Source: GCA-2731375 sp964462145
GTDB taxonomy: Bacteria; Pseudomonadota; Alphaproteobacteria; GCA-2731375
DNA: 28,825 nucleotides
Assembly: GCA_964462145.1 (NCBI GenBank)
Contig: CAYWYB010000021.1
Span: forward strand, 1-28,825
Reading direction: 5' to 3'
Each line of letters begins with the position of its first letter. Position 1 is the first letter of the stretch. A program made the position numbers and the translations under genes. This document shows positions 17,163-24,530 of this stretch, piece by piece. The notes beneath the pieces are model-generated. The model saw only the letters and a list, made by a program, of their open reading frames with translations, ran no database searches and was not told where the DNA came from.

Positions 17163-17917
17163 GCCAAGCCGCCCCCATCCCGCTTGCGGGCCTGATAAAA
17201 TTTGTACAGCAGGGGCAGCGCCGCCAAGAGCGCCAGGCCGATCATCGCGGCCAGGATATCGTTTGTCATGATCGAGCCGACGGTCAGTTCATCGCCGCTC
17301 TCCAACAGGCTGTCCAGGCCTGTGCCGACTTGCGAGAAGACGAAAGTGGCGGGCATGATGCCGATGAAAGTCGCCAGGACAAAGTCCCGCAGCCGCACGC
17401 CGAGAAAGGCCGGCACCAGATTGACCAGAAAAAATGGAAACAACGGTATCAGACGCAATATCAACAGATAGTTGAAGGCGTTTTCCTGAAAACCGGCCTC
17501 CATTTTCAACAGCGCCGGCCCTGCCCTGGCCCGCAGTGGATCGCCCACGGCCGTTTTGGCGATCAGAAAAATGATCGTGGCGCCAAGGGTGGCGCCAACC
17601 ACCACCAGGGCCGTGCCCATGATGGAGCCGAACAGAAAACCACCCGTCACGGTTAGGATCAACCCGCCCGGCAGGGAAAACGCCGTCATCACCATATAGG
17701 CGACAAGATAGCACAATGCCATGAAGACCGTGTGCTGATCCACGTATGCAGCCAGATCGGCACGGTACAAACGCAAACTATCCTGGCTGAGGTATTTGTC
17801 GCCGCCAAAGGCAAAAAAGCCGATCAGGCCGGCGGCCAGCACCATCAGGGGCCACAACCGGCGCAACGACAGCAATGGCGGCGGTGGTGCCTTGGCGTCG
17901 TCACCCTCCGTTTCCAC
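17159..17917 (-). CDS. TVP38/TMEM64 (VTT/DedA-like) family membrane protein
   Basis: A 252-residue inner-membrane protein with about six hydrophobic segments, starting at about residues 20-38, and a VTT (SNARE-associated) domain. The diagnostic stretch is LRLIPLFPFFLVNLVPAF followed by FIGIMPATFVF, matching R-x-x-P-x-x-P-x-x-x-x-N with the later G-x-x-P. An earlier conserved part, FSLPGGLILTVTGG-FLFG, is also present. The family is thought to act in lipid or ion movement across membranes, but the bacterial role is not settled. The start is GTG at 17917, with GAGGGG about ten bases upstream. It is co-translated with the mercuric-reductase-like gene, a pairing seen repeatedly in bacteria and sometimes fused. 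Confidence 0.88.
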   Translation of the reverse strand: METEGDDAKAPPPPLLSLRRLWPLMVLAAGLIGFFAFGGDKYLSQDSLRLYRADLAAYVDQHTVFMALCYLVAYMVMTAFSLPGGLILTVTGGFLFGSIMGTALVVVGATLGATIIFLIAKTAVGDPLRARAGPALLKMEAGFQENAFNYLLILRLIPLFPFFLVNLVPAFLGVRLRDFVLATFIGIMPATFVFSQVGTGLDSLLESGDELTVGSIMTNDILAAMIGLALLAALPLLYKFYQARKRDGGGLA

Positions 17918-18122
17918 CCGATCCTAGCCCCTCATGGCATTACACCACATAAGATCTTCAACGCGACTATAGCGCAAAGCATACCCTGAACTAGGGGCGC
18001 AATAGTGTTAATTGCAGGGGTCATAAGCAAATTGTGATGACGCGGGCACCGCGCGTTGCCAATTCTTGCCCCCAATCCTCTCCGTCCGTGATAAAACTGC
18101 GCCTTAAGGCATCTTGGCGGCG

Positions 18123-18151
18123 TTGACTTCCGGTCATTGAAACCGTATACA
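18123..18151 (+). promoter_or_regulatory. sigma-70-type promoter of rpmH operon
   Basis: TTGACT at 18123-18128 and TATACA at 18146-18151 are separated by exactly 17 bases, close to the -35/-10 consensus. Transcription would begin near 18158, giving a leader of about 50 bases. The leader holds a small hairpin, GGCCC at 18167-18171 pairing with GGGCC at 18177-18181. A strong promoter fits a ribosomal protein gene. The 200 bases upstream, toward the divergent TVP38-like gene, show nothing else I can name. Confidence 0.75.
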
Positions 18152-18205
18152 GCGCGTCTTGTTTTTGGCCCCTGATGGGCCGGATAATTGAATGGAGGTT
18201 GAGGG

Positions 18206-18340
18206 GTGAAACGTACCTTCCAACCCAGCAGACTGGTTCGCAAACGCCGGCACGGTTTTCGTCATCGCATGTCGACCGTTGGTGGTCGCCGTCTTCTGGC
18301 AAAACGCCGGTCAAGGGGCCGCAAGCAACTTTCGGCATAG
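18206..18340 (+). CDS. rpmH: 50S ribosomal protein L34
   Basis: A 44-residue basic protein, the full normal length of bL34, a component of the large ribosomal subunit. It begins MKRTFQPSRLVRKRRHGF and ends GRKQLSA, the standard pattern with conserved RHGFR and TVGGR segments. The start codon is GTG at 18206, preceded by GGAGG in TGGAGGTTGAGGG. It is the first gene of the rpmH-rnpA-yidD-yidC-engB-argB run and lies directly downstream of a near-consensus promoter. Confidence 0.97.
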   Translation: MKRTFQPSRLVRKRRHGFRHRMSTVGGRRLLAKRRSRGRKQLSA

Positions 18341-18414
18341 GATAAAACCGGCCCGAATTTCCGTGGAATATTGGGCATGGTGGACCTGCGCGTGACGAAT
18401 TGGGGCACGGCGAA

Positions 18415-18816
18415 ATGCGGCACAATGAAATGGGGCTCGTGCGTCTGAAAAGGCGCGCGGACTTTTTGCGCGTTGCCAGAACGGGCCGGCGGTTCGCCGC
18501 GCCTGGACTTGTCCTGCAAGTTGCCGAGGGGCGGGCCAGCGGCGCCGGCGAGAAAGAGGAGGCGACCGTGGGTATTGGCTTCACGGCCAGTAAGAAAGTC
18601 GGCAACGCCGTGGCGCGCAATCGCGTCAAGCGGCGTTTGCGCGCGGCCGTGACCGAAGTGATGCCCAAGCATGCCGCCCCTAACCATGATTATGTGCTGA
18701 TCGGGCGCAAGGCGACCCTGCGCCGGCCTTATGCCGATCTGCTGTCCGATTTGCTGGTGGCGTTGCGGCGGACCGAAAGTCTGACGCCCGGCGGCAGGGA
18801 GCAGGCGCGGCCATGA
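18415..18816 (+). CDS. rnpA: ribonuclease P protein component
   Basis: The protein subunit of RNase P, which helps the catalytic RNA trim tRNA 5' leaders; about 133 residues. The N-terminal LKRRADFLRVARTGRRF is typical. The RNA-binding signature follows: GFTASKKVGNAVARNRVKRR, with the central R-N-R-x-K-R-R. The start is uncertain. The ATG at 18415 has GGGG nine bases upstream. The ATG at 18430 lacks a ribosome-binding site but gives a more usual N-terminus, and a TTG at 18400 is also possible. The stop overlaps the yidD start in ATGA. It sits 74 bases after rpmH, as is conserved across bacteria. Confidence 0.93.
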   Translation: MRHNEMGLVRLKRRADFLRVARTGRRFAAPGLVLQVAEGRASGAGEKEEATVGIGFTASKKVGNAVARNRVKRRLRAAVTEVMPKHAAPNHDYVLIGRKATLRRPYADLLSDLLVALRRTESLTPGGREQARP

Positions 18817-19139
18817 GCAACCTCATCAGCCTGTTTCTGCGCGGCCTGATCCTGGCCTACCGCTATCTGTTGGCGCCCCTGATCCCCGGGCGCTGCCGCT
18901 ATCTGCCCTCTTGCTCGCATTACGGCCTGGAAGCCCTGCAGGTTCATGGTCCGGTACACGGCAGCTGGCTGACCCTGCGGCGCCTGTTGCGCTGTCATCC
19001 CTGGGGCGGCCACGGTTTTGATCCCGTGCCTGGGCGTCAAGCCTCACCAATAGCGCCGACAACCGGCATTCCAACCGATATCCCTCTGACCCACCACCGG
19101 TCATCCTACGAAATCGATAAAGCGACCCCACATGTCTGA
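18813..19139 (+). CDS. yidD: membrane protein insertion efficiency factor YidD
   Basis: A 108-residue membrane-associated protein of the YidD family (formerly DUF37), which aids YidC-dependent insertion. Visible motifs are LILAYRYLLAPLIPGRCRY-LPSCSHYG, with the two conserved cysteines, and the second part, LRRLLRCHPWGGHGFDPVP. The C-terminal 35 or so residues are a variable polar tail. It overlaps rnpA by four bases and yidC by eight bases, consistent with coupled translation in the conserved rnpA-yidD-yidC order. Confidence 0.95.
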   Translation: MSNLISLFLRGLILAYRYLLAPLIPGRCRYLPSCSHYGLEALQVHGPVHGSWLTLRRLLRCHPWGGHGFDPVPGRQASPIAPTTGIPTDIPLTHHRSSYEIDKATPHV

Positions 19140-20913
19140 TCAACGTAATCTAATTATCGCCATTGGCCTGTCCCTGGCGATCCTGCTTGGCTTTCAATTC
19201 TTTTTCGAGGCGCCCAGGCAGGAACGCATGCAGAGGCTGGCGGAAGAACAGGCCGCTGAGCAGGCAAAGACAGCCAATCAAGGCCCGGACGGATCGCTTA
19301 TTCCCACCGCGCCGGCGCAGTCGGGCGCTCCTGGAGTAGCCGCGACGGGCAGCATTCCTGGTGCCCCCGCCATGCCGGCCGCACCGGGCACCAGCCGCAA
19401 TGCCGCGTTGCAGCAATCACCCCGCGTGCCGGTCAACGGTCCCCGCCTTGGCGGTTCCATTGCCCTTAAGGGCGGCCGCATCGACGATCTGACCCTGTTG
19501 GATTACAAAGATACGATTGACGAAGGCAGCCCCGCCGTTACCCTGTTTTCGCCGCAAGGCGCGCCACGGCCCTATTTTGGCCAGTTCGGCTGGGTTCCTA
19601 TCGGCGAGCTAAAGGTGCCTGACAGCAATACGGTCTGGCAGGCGGATCACCCCTCGGTGCAGCCAGCCCGGCCCCTGACCCTGAGCTGGGACAACGGCGA
19701 GGGCGTGCGCTTCATCCAGGTTATCGAAATCGATGACAACTTCATGATGACGGTGACCCAGCGGGTGGAGAACAATTCCACCCAGGCCATTTCCACCCAC
19801 CCCTACGGCCGCATTGCGCGCACCCATACGCCCAATACATTGGGTTTTTACATTCTGCACGAAGGCCCCTTGGCGGTTTTCAACGATACCTTGAAAGAGG
19901 TCGATTACGATGATCTGCAGGAGGGCCCGGCGGACGCCACGAAAAGCACCGGCGGCTGGATCGGCATTACCGATAAATATTGGCTGGCCGCTCTGATCCC
20001 TGATCAGAAGGAGCCGTTCACGGGCACCTTCCGCTATAGCCAGCCGAACAAACAGGATACCTACCAGGCCGATTTCATGACCCAGGCGCCGCAACTGATC
20101 GCGCCGGGCGCGACGGCGCAAACCGTCAGCAATGTCTTTGTCGGCGCCAAGGAGGTCAACCTCCTCGACCGCTATGAAGTACAACTGGGCATTGCCCGCT
20201 TTGATCTGGCGGTGGATTTCGGCTGGTTCTATTTTCTGACCAAGCCGCTGTTTTTCGTCCTGGATTATTTCTTCAAGATGCTGGGCAACTTCGGTTTGGC
20301 GATCCTGTTGCTGACCGTTTGCGTCAAGGCGGTCTTCTTCCCCCTGGCCAACAAGTCCTACAAGTCCATGTCCAAGATGAAGGCCTTGCAGCCGGAAATG
20401 ACCAAGCTCAAGGAGCGTCACGGCGACGACCGGGCCAAGATGAACCAGGAAATGATGGCCCTGTATAAGAAGGAAAAGGTCAATCCGGCCTCGGGCTGTC
20501 TGCCGATCATGGTGCAGATCCCGGTGTTCTTCGCCCTCTATAAGGTTATGTTCGTAACCATCGAGATGCGCCATCAACCGTTCTTTGGCTGGATCCAGGA
20601 TCTCTCCGCGCCCGATCCGATGTATATCTTCACTCTGTTTGGCTTGGCGCCCTGGGATCTGCCGCAGTTTCTGATGATCGGCATCTGGCCCGTCTTCATG
20701 GGCATCTCCATGTACGCCCAGCAACTGCTGAACCCACAGCCCGCCGACCCGGTGCAGGCCAAAATTTTCCTGTTCATGCCGCTGTTCTTCACCTTCCTGT
20801 TGGGCAGTTTCCCCGCCGGCCTGGTGATCTATTGGACCTGGAACAACCTGCTCTCGGTGACCCAGCAATACATCATCATGAAGCGCATGGGCGTGCCAAT
20901 TAAGCCGAAGTAA
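19132..20913 (+). CDS. yidC: membrane protein insertase YidC
   Basis: A 593-residue inner-membrane insertase working alone or with SecYEG. The first helix is at about residues 7-24 (LIIAIGLSLAILLGFQFFFEA). A proline/alanine-rich linker (about 45-105) follows, then the large periplasmic P1 domain with GGRIDDLTLLDYKDT and GGWIGITDKYW. The conserved C-terminal 60KD-IMP domain starts near FGWFYFLTKPLFF and includes the cytoplasmic loop MSKMKALQPEM-KLKERHGDD and NPASGCLPIMVQIPVFFALYKV. The last helices contain FPAGLVIYWTWNNLLS. This is the full Gram-negative form. The stop lies one base before the engB start. Confidence 0.97.
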   Translation: MSDQRNLIIAIGLSLAILLGFQFFFEAPRQERMQRLAEEQAAEQAKTANQGPDGSLIPTAPAQSGAPGVAATGSIPGAPAMPAAPGTSRNAALQQSPRVPVNGPRLGGSIALKGGRIDDLTLLDYKDTIDEGSPAVTLFSPQGAPRPYFGQFGWVPIGELKVPDSNTVWQADHPSVQPARPLTLSWDNGEGVRFIQVIEIDDNFMMTVTQRVENNSTQAISTHPYGRIARTHTPNTLGFYILHEGPLAVFNDTLKEVDYDDLQEGPADATKSTGGWIGITDKYWLAALIPDQKEPFTGTFRYSQPNKQDTYQADFMTQAPQLIAPGATAQTVSNVFVGAKEVNLLDRYEVQLGIARFDLAVDFGWFYFLTKPLFFVLDYFFKMLGNFGLAILLLTVCVKAVFFPLANKSYKSMSKMKALQPEMTKLKERHGDDRAKMNQEMMALYKKEKVNPASGCLPIMVQIPVFFALYKVMFVTIEMRHQPFFGWIQDLSAPDPMYIFTLFGLAPWDLPQFLMIGIWPVFMGISMYAQQLLNPQPADPVQAKIFLFMPLFFTFLLGSFPAGLVIYWTWNNLLSVTQQYIIMKRMGVPIKPK

Positions 20914-20914
20914 A

Positions 20915-21580
20915 ATGGCCGATAACGCCCTTACAGAGGAAGACGCGGCCAAGGCGGCAGCCAGCATCGAACGCGGTCGGCTGCTGTTCACCCAGGAATG
21001 TGAATTCGTCATGGGCGTGGCGACCGAGGCCCAGCTGCCCAAGGCGGAACTGCCCGAAGTGGCCTTCGCGGGCCGTTCCAACGTGGGCAAATCCAGCTTT
21101 CTCAACGCCCTGACCAACCGTAACAGCCTGGCGCGGACCTCGAACACGCCGGGGCGCACGCGGGAGGTTAATTTCTTTCGTCTGGGCGGGGAATTGATGC
21201 TGGTGGATCTGCCGGGCTATGGCTATGCCAGGGCCGGCAAGGAAGAGATCGCGCGCTGGAACCAATTGATCGAGGACTATTTGAAGGGCCGGGCCAATCT
21301 GCGGCGAGTCTGCCTGCTGATCGACGCCCGCCGCGGCATCGGCGCCCCGGACCGCAAGGTGATGGAGTTGCTGGATAAGGCGGCTGTGGTCTACCAGGTC
21401 GTGCTGACCAAGGTGGACAAGGAAAAAGCCGGCGCCCTGGCCAAGATAGAGCAGACGGCGGCTGCCGAAATCGCCCGTCACGGCGCCGCCTATCCGGAAA
21501 TTCTGGCCACTTCGGCCAGCAAACGTTTAGGATTGGAACAGGCCCGCGCCTCCATCGCCGCCCTGGCGGATGAGGCATGA
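20915..21580 (+). CDS. engB: ribosome biogenesis GTP-binding protein YsxC/EngB
   Basis: A 221-residue GTPase of the TrmE-Era-EngA-EngB group needed for large-subunit maturation. G1 is GRSNVGKS (53-60), the G2 threonine lies in SNTPGRTR, G3 is DLPGYGYA starting at Asp98, and G4 is TKVDK (165-169). G5 is in the ATSA segment near residue 193. An alphaproteobacterial N-terminal extension of about 45 residues precedes the G domain. The start is one base after the yidC stop, so translation is probably coupled. argB follows 19 bases after the stop. Confidence 0.95.
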   Translation: MADNALTEEDAAKAAASIERGRLLFTQECEFVMGVATEAQLPKAELPEVAFAGRSNVGKSSFLNALTNRNSLARTSNTPGRTREVNFFRLGGELMLVDLPGYGYARAGKEEIARWNQLIEDYLKGRANLRRVCLLIDARRGIGAPDRKVMELLDKAAVVYQVVLTKVDKEKAGALAKIEQTAAAEIARHGAAYPEILATSASKRLGLEQARASIAALADEA

Positions 21581-21599
21581 GTGAGGTAAAACCGGCGCC

Positions 21600-22496
21600 A
21601 TGACCGAGCAACAACACGAAGACCAATTACACACCGCCCATACCCTGGCCGAGGCGCTGCCCTATATGCGCCGCTTCACCGGGCAGACGTTCGTCATCAA
21701 ATACGGCGGCCATGCCATGGGTGATGCCACGCTGGCGGATCAGTTCGCCCGCGACGTCGTGCTGATGAAGCAGGTGGGCATCAATCCGGTGGTGGTGCAT
21801 GGCGGCGGTCCGCAGATCGGCGCCATGCTGGAGCGTCTGAAAATCCAGAGCTCGTTTATCGATGGCCTGCGGGTCACCGATGCCGAAACCGTGGATATTG
21901 TCGAGATGGTGCTGTCGGGCTCCATCAACAAATCGGTGGTGACGGCTATCAATGGTGCGGGCGGTGTTGCGGTCGGCATCTCGGGCAAGGATGGCCGCCT
22001 GATCGAGGCGCGGCAATTGAAACGCACCACCCAGGACCCGGATTCCAATATCGAAAAGGTGCTGGATCTGGGCTTCGTCGGCGAACCGGTGCGGATCAAT
22101 CCCACTTTGTTGCAGACCTTCGCGCAATCAGACCTGATCCCGGTGATCGCCCCCATTGGCGTGGGCGAGAACGGCGAGACCTACAACATCAATGCCGATA
22201 CGGCGGCCGGCAAGATCGCCGAAACATTGAAGGCTGCCAAGCTGGTGATGTTGACGGATATCGCGGGCGTGCTGGACGGCGACGGCGAGTTGATCTCGAA
22301 AATGACGGCGGAACAGGCCGATCAACTGACCCGCGACGGTGTCATCAAGGGCGGCATGATCCCCAAGCTTGAGACCTGTCTTAGCGCCGTGGCCGAGGGC
22401 GTCGGCGCGGCCCATATCCTCGATGGCCGCCTGCCGCATGTGTTATTGCTGGAAGCCTTCACCGCCGCCGGCGTCGGCACCATGATCGAGGGCTAG
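21600..22496 (+). CDS. argB: acetylglutamate kinase
   Basis: A 298-residue enzyme phosphorylating N-acetylglutamate, the second step of arginine synthesis. Family motifs in order are FVIKYGGHAMGD (phosphate-binding Lys), VVVHGGGPQIG, FIDGLRVTDAETVDIVEMVL with SGSINKSVV, NINADTAAGKIAETLKA and GGMIPKLETCLSAV. The final HILDGRLPHVLLLEAFT-AGVGTMI is typical of the arginine-inhibitable form that carries an N-terminal helix. Here the first 20 residues (TEQQHEDQLHTAHTLAEALP) could form that helix, so feedback inhibition is plausible. It closes the rpmH-argB run. Confidence 0.96.
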   Translation: MTEQQHEDQLHTAHTLAEALPYMRRFTGQTFVIKYGGHAMGDATLADQFARDVVLMKQVGINPVVVHGGGPQIGAMLERLKIQSSFIDGLRVTDAETVDIVEMVLSGSINKSVVTAINGAGGVAVGISGKDGRLIEARQLKRTTQDPDSNIEKVLDLGFVGEPVRINPTLLQTFAQSDLIPVIAPIGVGENGETYNINADTAAGKIAETLKAAKLVMLTDIAGVLDGDGELISKMTAEQADQLTRDGVIKGGMIPKLETCLSAVAEGVGAAHILDGRLPHVLLLEAFTAAGVGTMIEG

Positions 22497-22629
22497 CGGG
22501 GCCTGACTCTCCCGTTGCGCGGCGCTGGTACCGGTTCCACAAAAATCTTCCTCAAAACAGAGGCCCTGGCGGTGACGGCTGCCCATCCTCTATCATGGCA
22601 CCGCATAGCCGCACAGCTGGGAGAGAGAT
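22497..22629. other. intergenic region after argB
   Basis: These 133 bases hold no gene I can support. No clear hairpin-plus-T terminator for argB is visible. The end, CTGGGAGAGAGAT, is the ribosome-binding site of the following EthD-like gene, so the promoter of that gene, if separate, lies here. Confidence 0.4.
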
Positions 22630-23013
22630 ATGTTGACCTTGGTGTTTTGTTTGCGACGCCGCCCTGAATTGAGCCGGGAGGAGTTCCAACGCTATTGGCG
22701 TGAAAACCACGGCCCCCTGATGAAGAGCAACATGCAGGCCTTTGATGCCCGGAAGTATCAGCAATGGCATACTACCTCCGGTCCGGAAGCTGACCAGATA
22801 ACGCGCTCGCGGGGCGGCTCTGAGGATTATGACGGCGTTGCCGTGGTCTGGTGGGATGACCTGGCACATTTCGTCGCCGCCACCGGCACCGAGGACGGTC
22901 GCGCGGCGGGCCGCGAGATGTACAAGGATGAACTAAATTTCATCGATCTGGAAAATTCACCCATCTTCATGACGGAAGTGGGATACGAAGCAGGCGGCTC
23001 CGATAGCGCCTAA
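22630..23013 (+). CDS. EthD-like (dimeric alpha-beta barrel) protein
   Basis: A 127-residue small cytoplasmic protein. The start LVFCLRRRPELSREEFQRYW followed by ENHGPLM is the hallmark of the EthD family (ferredoxin-like, dimeric alpha-beta barrel). A second recognisable part is YDGVAVVWWDDLAHFVAA, and an ENSPIFMTEV end is typical. Some family members assist degradation of ethers or act as small isomerases or cyclases, but most are uncharacterised. The ATG follows GGGAGAGA. It lies between argB and hprK, 44 bases before the latter's start, and is not an obvious part of either pathway. Confidence 0.85.
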   Translation: MLTLVFCLRRRPELSREEFQRYWRENHGPLMKSNMQAFDARKYQQWHTTSGPEADQITRSRGGSEDYDGVAVVWWDDLAHFVAATGTEDGRAAGREMYKDELNFIDLENSPIFMTEVGYEAGGSDSA

Positions 23014-23057
23014 GGCGGTTGCCTTGTGGAGGCCAAGGGCGCAGTCTTGATGCCGTC

Positions 23058-23498
23058 ATGAGCTTGATACACGGAACCTGTGTCGCCATCGGATCTTGCG
23101 GCGTACTGCTTCGCGGTGCGCCTGGGTCGGGCAAATCGGACCTCGCCCTGCGTCTGCTGGGGCGGGCCCATTTGCAGGCACGGCTGGTGGCTGATGATCA
23201 AGTTGAATTGAGCCGCCGCGGACCCGAATTGTGGGCCCAGGCACCGGCCTCGATCGCCGGTCTGCTGGAGGTGCGGGGCGTCGGCATTTTGCGCCTGGAT
23301 GCGTTGGCGGAGGTGCGGCTGCGCTTGGTTCTGGAATTGTGTGATGGTGCCGATGTGCCGCGTATGCCGGAGGCTGCAACCTGCACGATTGACGGCGTCA
23401 ACTTACCGCTATACCCATATGCGCCATTCGAGGCTTCGGCACCGGACAAGGCGGCGTTGCTTGTGCGGACCCTGGATGAGGATATTCTGCGCTCATGA
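23058..23498 (+). CDS. hprK: short HPr kinase/phosphorylase (C-terminal domain only)
   Basis: A 146-residue cytoplasmic kinase acting on the regulatory serine of HPr. Only the catalytic domain is present, as usual in Alphaproteobacteria and unlike the approximately 310-residue Firmicutes enzyme. The P-loop is GAPGSGKS (20-27), followed by LALRLL. The catalytic-site segment LVADDQVEL (43-51) has the paired aspartates. LLEVRGVGILRL is the family signature loop. The ATG at 23058 is chosen because the 13 residues encoded upstream lack homology. Its stop overlaps the rapZ start in ATGA. The substrate HPr is encoded 1.5 kb downstream with the matching serine intact. Confidence 0.92.
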   Translation: MSLIHGTCVAIGSCGVLLRGAPGSGKSDLALRLLGRAHLQARLVADDQVELSRRGPELWAQAPASIAGLLEVRGVGILRLDALAEVRLRLVLELCDGADVPRMPEAATCTIDGVNLPLYPYAPFEASAPDKAALLVRTLDEDILRS

Positions 23499-24118
23499 CG
23501 GCTAAGGATAGCAGGCAAAAGAACAGCCCCGCGCCAGATGGCGGCGCTCGGCCCCGTGTGCGCCTGGCACTGATCACCGGGCTGTCGGGTGCCGGGCGGA
23601 CCCTGTCCCTGAAGGCATTGGAGGATGTGGGCTATGAGGCCATCGATAATCTGCCGCTCTCTCTGATCGAAAGTCTACTGTACCCATTGACCCAGCAGCG
23701 GGGCGGCAGCGAGCGCGCCATTGCCATCGCCGTGGATTTTCGTCAGCGGAATTTCTCCGCCAAGGCCTTTGATCAGGCCACGGCCGCACTGGCGGCCCGC
23801 GACGATATCGATTTGAACGTGGTTTTCCTGGACTGTGACAACGAGGTCCTGGCCCGCCGCTTTACCGAGACCCGGCGCCGTCACCCTCTTGGTGAAGACC
23901 GCCCCGTGATGGACGGCATCACGCGGGAGCGCCAGTTGCTGGCGCCGATCAAGGACCGGGCCGACCTTTTGATTGATACCTCCAATCTTACGGTAGGTGA
24001 ACTGCGGGCCTTGGTTGGCGGCCATTTTCGCCTTTCCGATGCGCCCAACATGGCGGTTTCCGTGCTGTCGTTTTCTTATAGGCAAGGCCACCTAAGGTTG
24101 CTGTATCAAAGGTACTGA
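23495..24118 (+). pseudogene. rapZ: RapZ N-terminal part, cut by chimeric junction
   Basis: The 5' part of rapZ (yvcJ family), an RNase adaptor or nucleotide-binding protein. The P-loop is GLSGAGRT (29-36) with Arg35 where lysine is usual. It continues with ALEDVGYEAIDNLP, VDFRQRNF, VFLDCDNEVLARRFTETRRRHPL, and DLLIDTSNLTVGELR. Authentic RapZ ends at SFSYRQG (to about 24088). The last ten codons up to the TGA at 24118 come from the inserted foreign segment and are spurious. The C-terminal portion continues at 24229 after a run of Ns. A normal RapZ is about 285-300 residues, so roughly 20 residues are missing between the halves. It is almost certainly an assembly break rather than a true pseudogene. 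It is translationally coupled to hprK. Confidence 0.9.
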
Positions 24119-24218
24119 AGGGGTGAAAGGGGTTACGCTTGATGCCCGTGCGTGCGACGGCGACATTGATAAAACCAAGATCAAAAAAAGGATTGTGTCC
24201 GACTAAAATGGCACGGGT
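24078..24218 (-). other. rnt: foreign fragment of ribonuclease T at contig end
   Basis: Read on the minus strand from 24218 to about 24078, an open frame encodes about 47 residues. They include RAILVGHNPFFDLGFIN, RTGIKRNPFHPFSTFDTA and ending GLAY. This matches the middle of RNase T, a DnaQ-fold 3'-5' exoribonuclease, including the H-N-x-x-F-D Exo II region. RNase T is characteristic of Gammaproteobacteria. The strand is opposite to rapZ, it has no start or stop, and it is bounded by rapZ on one side and the N run on the other. It is also more AT-rich than the flanks. The junction lies in about 11 shared bases, ATAGGCAAGGC at 24078-24088. Confidence 0.85.
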
Positions 24219-24228
24219 NNNNNNNNNN
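24219..24228. other. scaffold gap (10 N)
   Basis: Ten consecutive undetermined bases. The count is probably a placeholder. Flanking sequences are an RNase T fragment on the left and the rapZ 3' part on the right, so the two sides are not collinear. Confidence 0.98.
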
Positions 24229-24499
24229 CGAATTGCGGCCGTTGACGGGCCGGGACCCGGGCGTCGGCGCATATGTCGCCGCCGATCCGGCCTGCGAGCC
24301 TTTCCTGGCATCTTTAAGTCAAATGCTGGAGACTCTTTTGCCGCTTTATCAACGGGAAGGAAAAAGCTATTTGACGGTGGCGATTGGCTGTACGGGCGGG
24401 CGTCACCGTTCGGTTTATTCAGCCGAGGAATTGACCCGGCGGTTGACGGCGGCGGGCCATGAAGTACAAGTACGCCACCGCGATGCCGACAAGCAATGA
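24229..24499 (+). CDS. rapZ: RapZ C-terminal part (partial, after gap)
   Basis: The 3' portion of rapZ resumes right after the N run, in frame from 24230. It reads ELRPLTGRDPGVGAYVAADP, then EGKSYLTVAIGCTGGRHRSV and VRHRDADK at the end. The CTGGRHRSV segment is the signature of the RapZ C-terminal RNA/metabolite-binding domain. The missing piece corresponds to the LP-x-x-AD-x-VFDVRFL-x-NPH region of the family, about 60 bases. The true gene should be continuous with 23495-24088. In the organism it lies between hprK and the EIIA gene, as usual for this cluster. Confidence 0.9.
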
Positions 24500-24530
24500 A
24501 CGGAGTTAACGAATAGATGTTCAACGGATG

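Noticed and set aside
16110..17195. A 361-codon plus-strand frame opposite the mercuric-reductase-like gene
   Set aside because: It lies entirely across a well-supported minus-strand gene. The long frame is explained by high GC content.
17918..18122. Possible replication origin near rpmH
   Set aside because: I found no cluster of DnaA boxes (TTATNCACA) and no dnaA or dnaN gene. In Alphaproteobacteria rpmH is usually not at the origin.
18161..18181. Rho-independent terminator for the divergent TVP38-like gene
   Set aside because: The T run precedes the hairpin on the plus strand and becomes an A run after it on the minus strand. It is also upstream of, not after, the TVP38 gene.
19609..21159. 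A 516-codon open frame on the minus strand opposite yidC and engB
   Set aside because: It is a mirror of two unmistakable genes, has low-complexity His/Gln/Arg-rich composition and no recognisable domain.
24078..24228. Interpretation as a real insertion (mobile element or horizontal gene fragment) inside rapZ
   Set aside because: There are no terminal repeats or target duplication, rapZ sequence is missing rather than duplicated, and the fragment ends at a gap. An assembly chimera explains all of this more simply.
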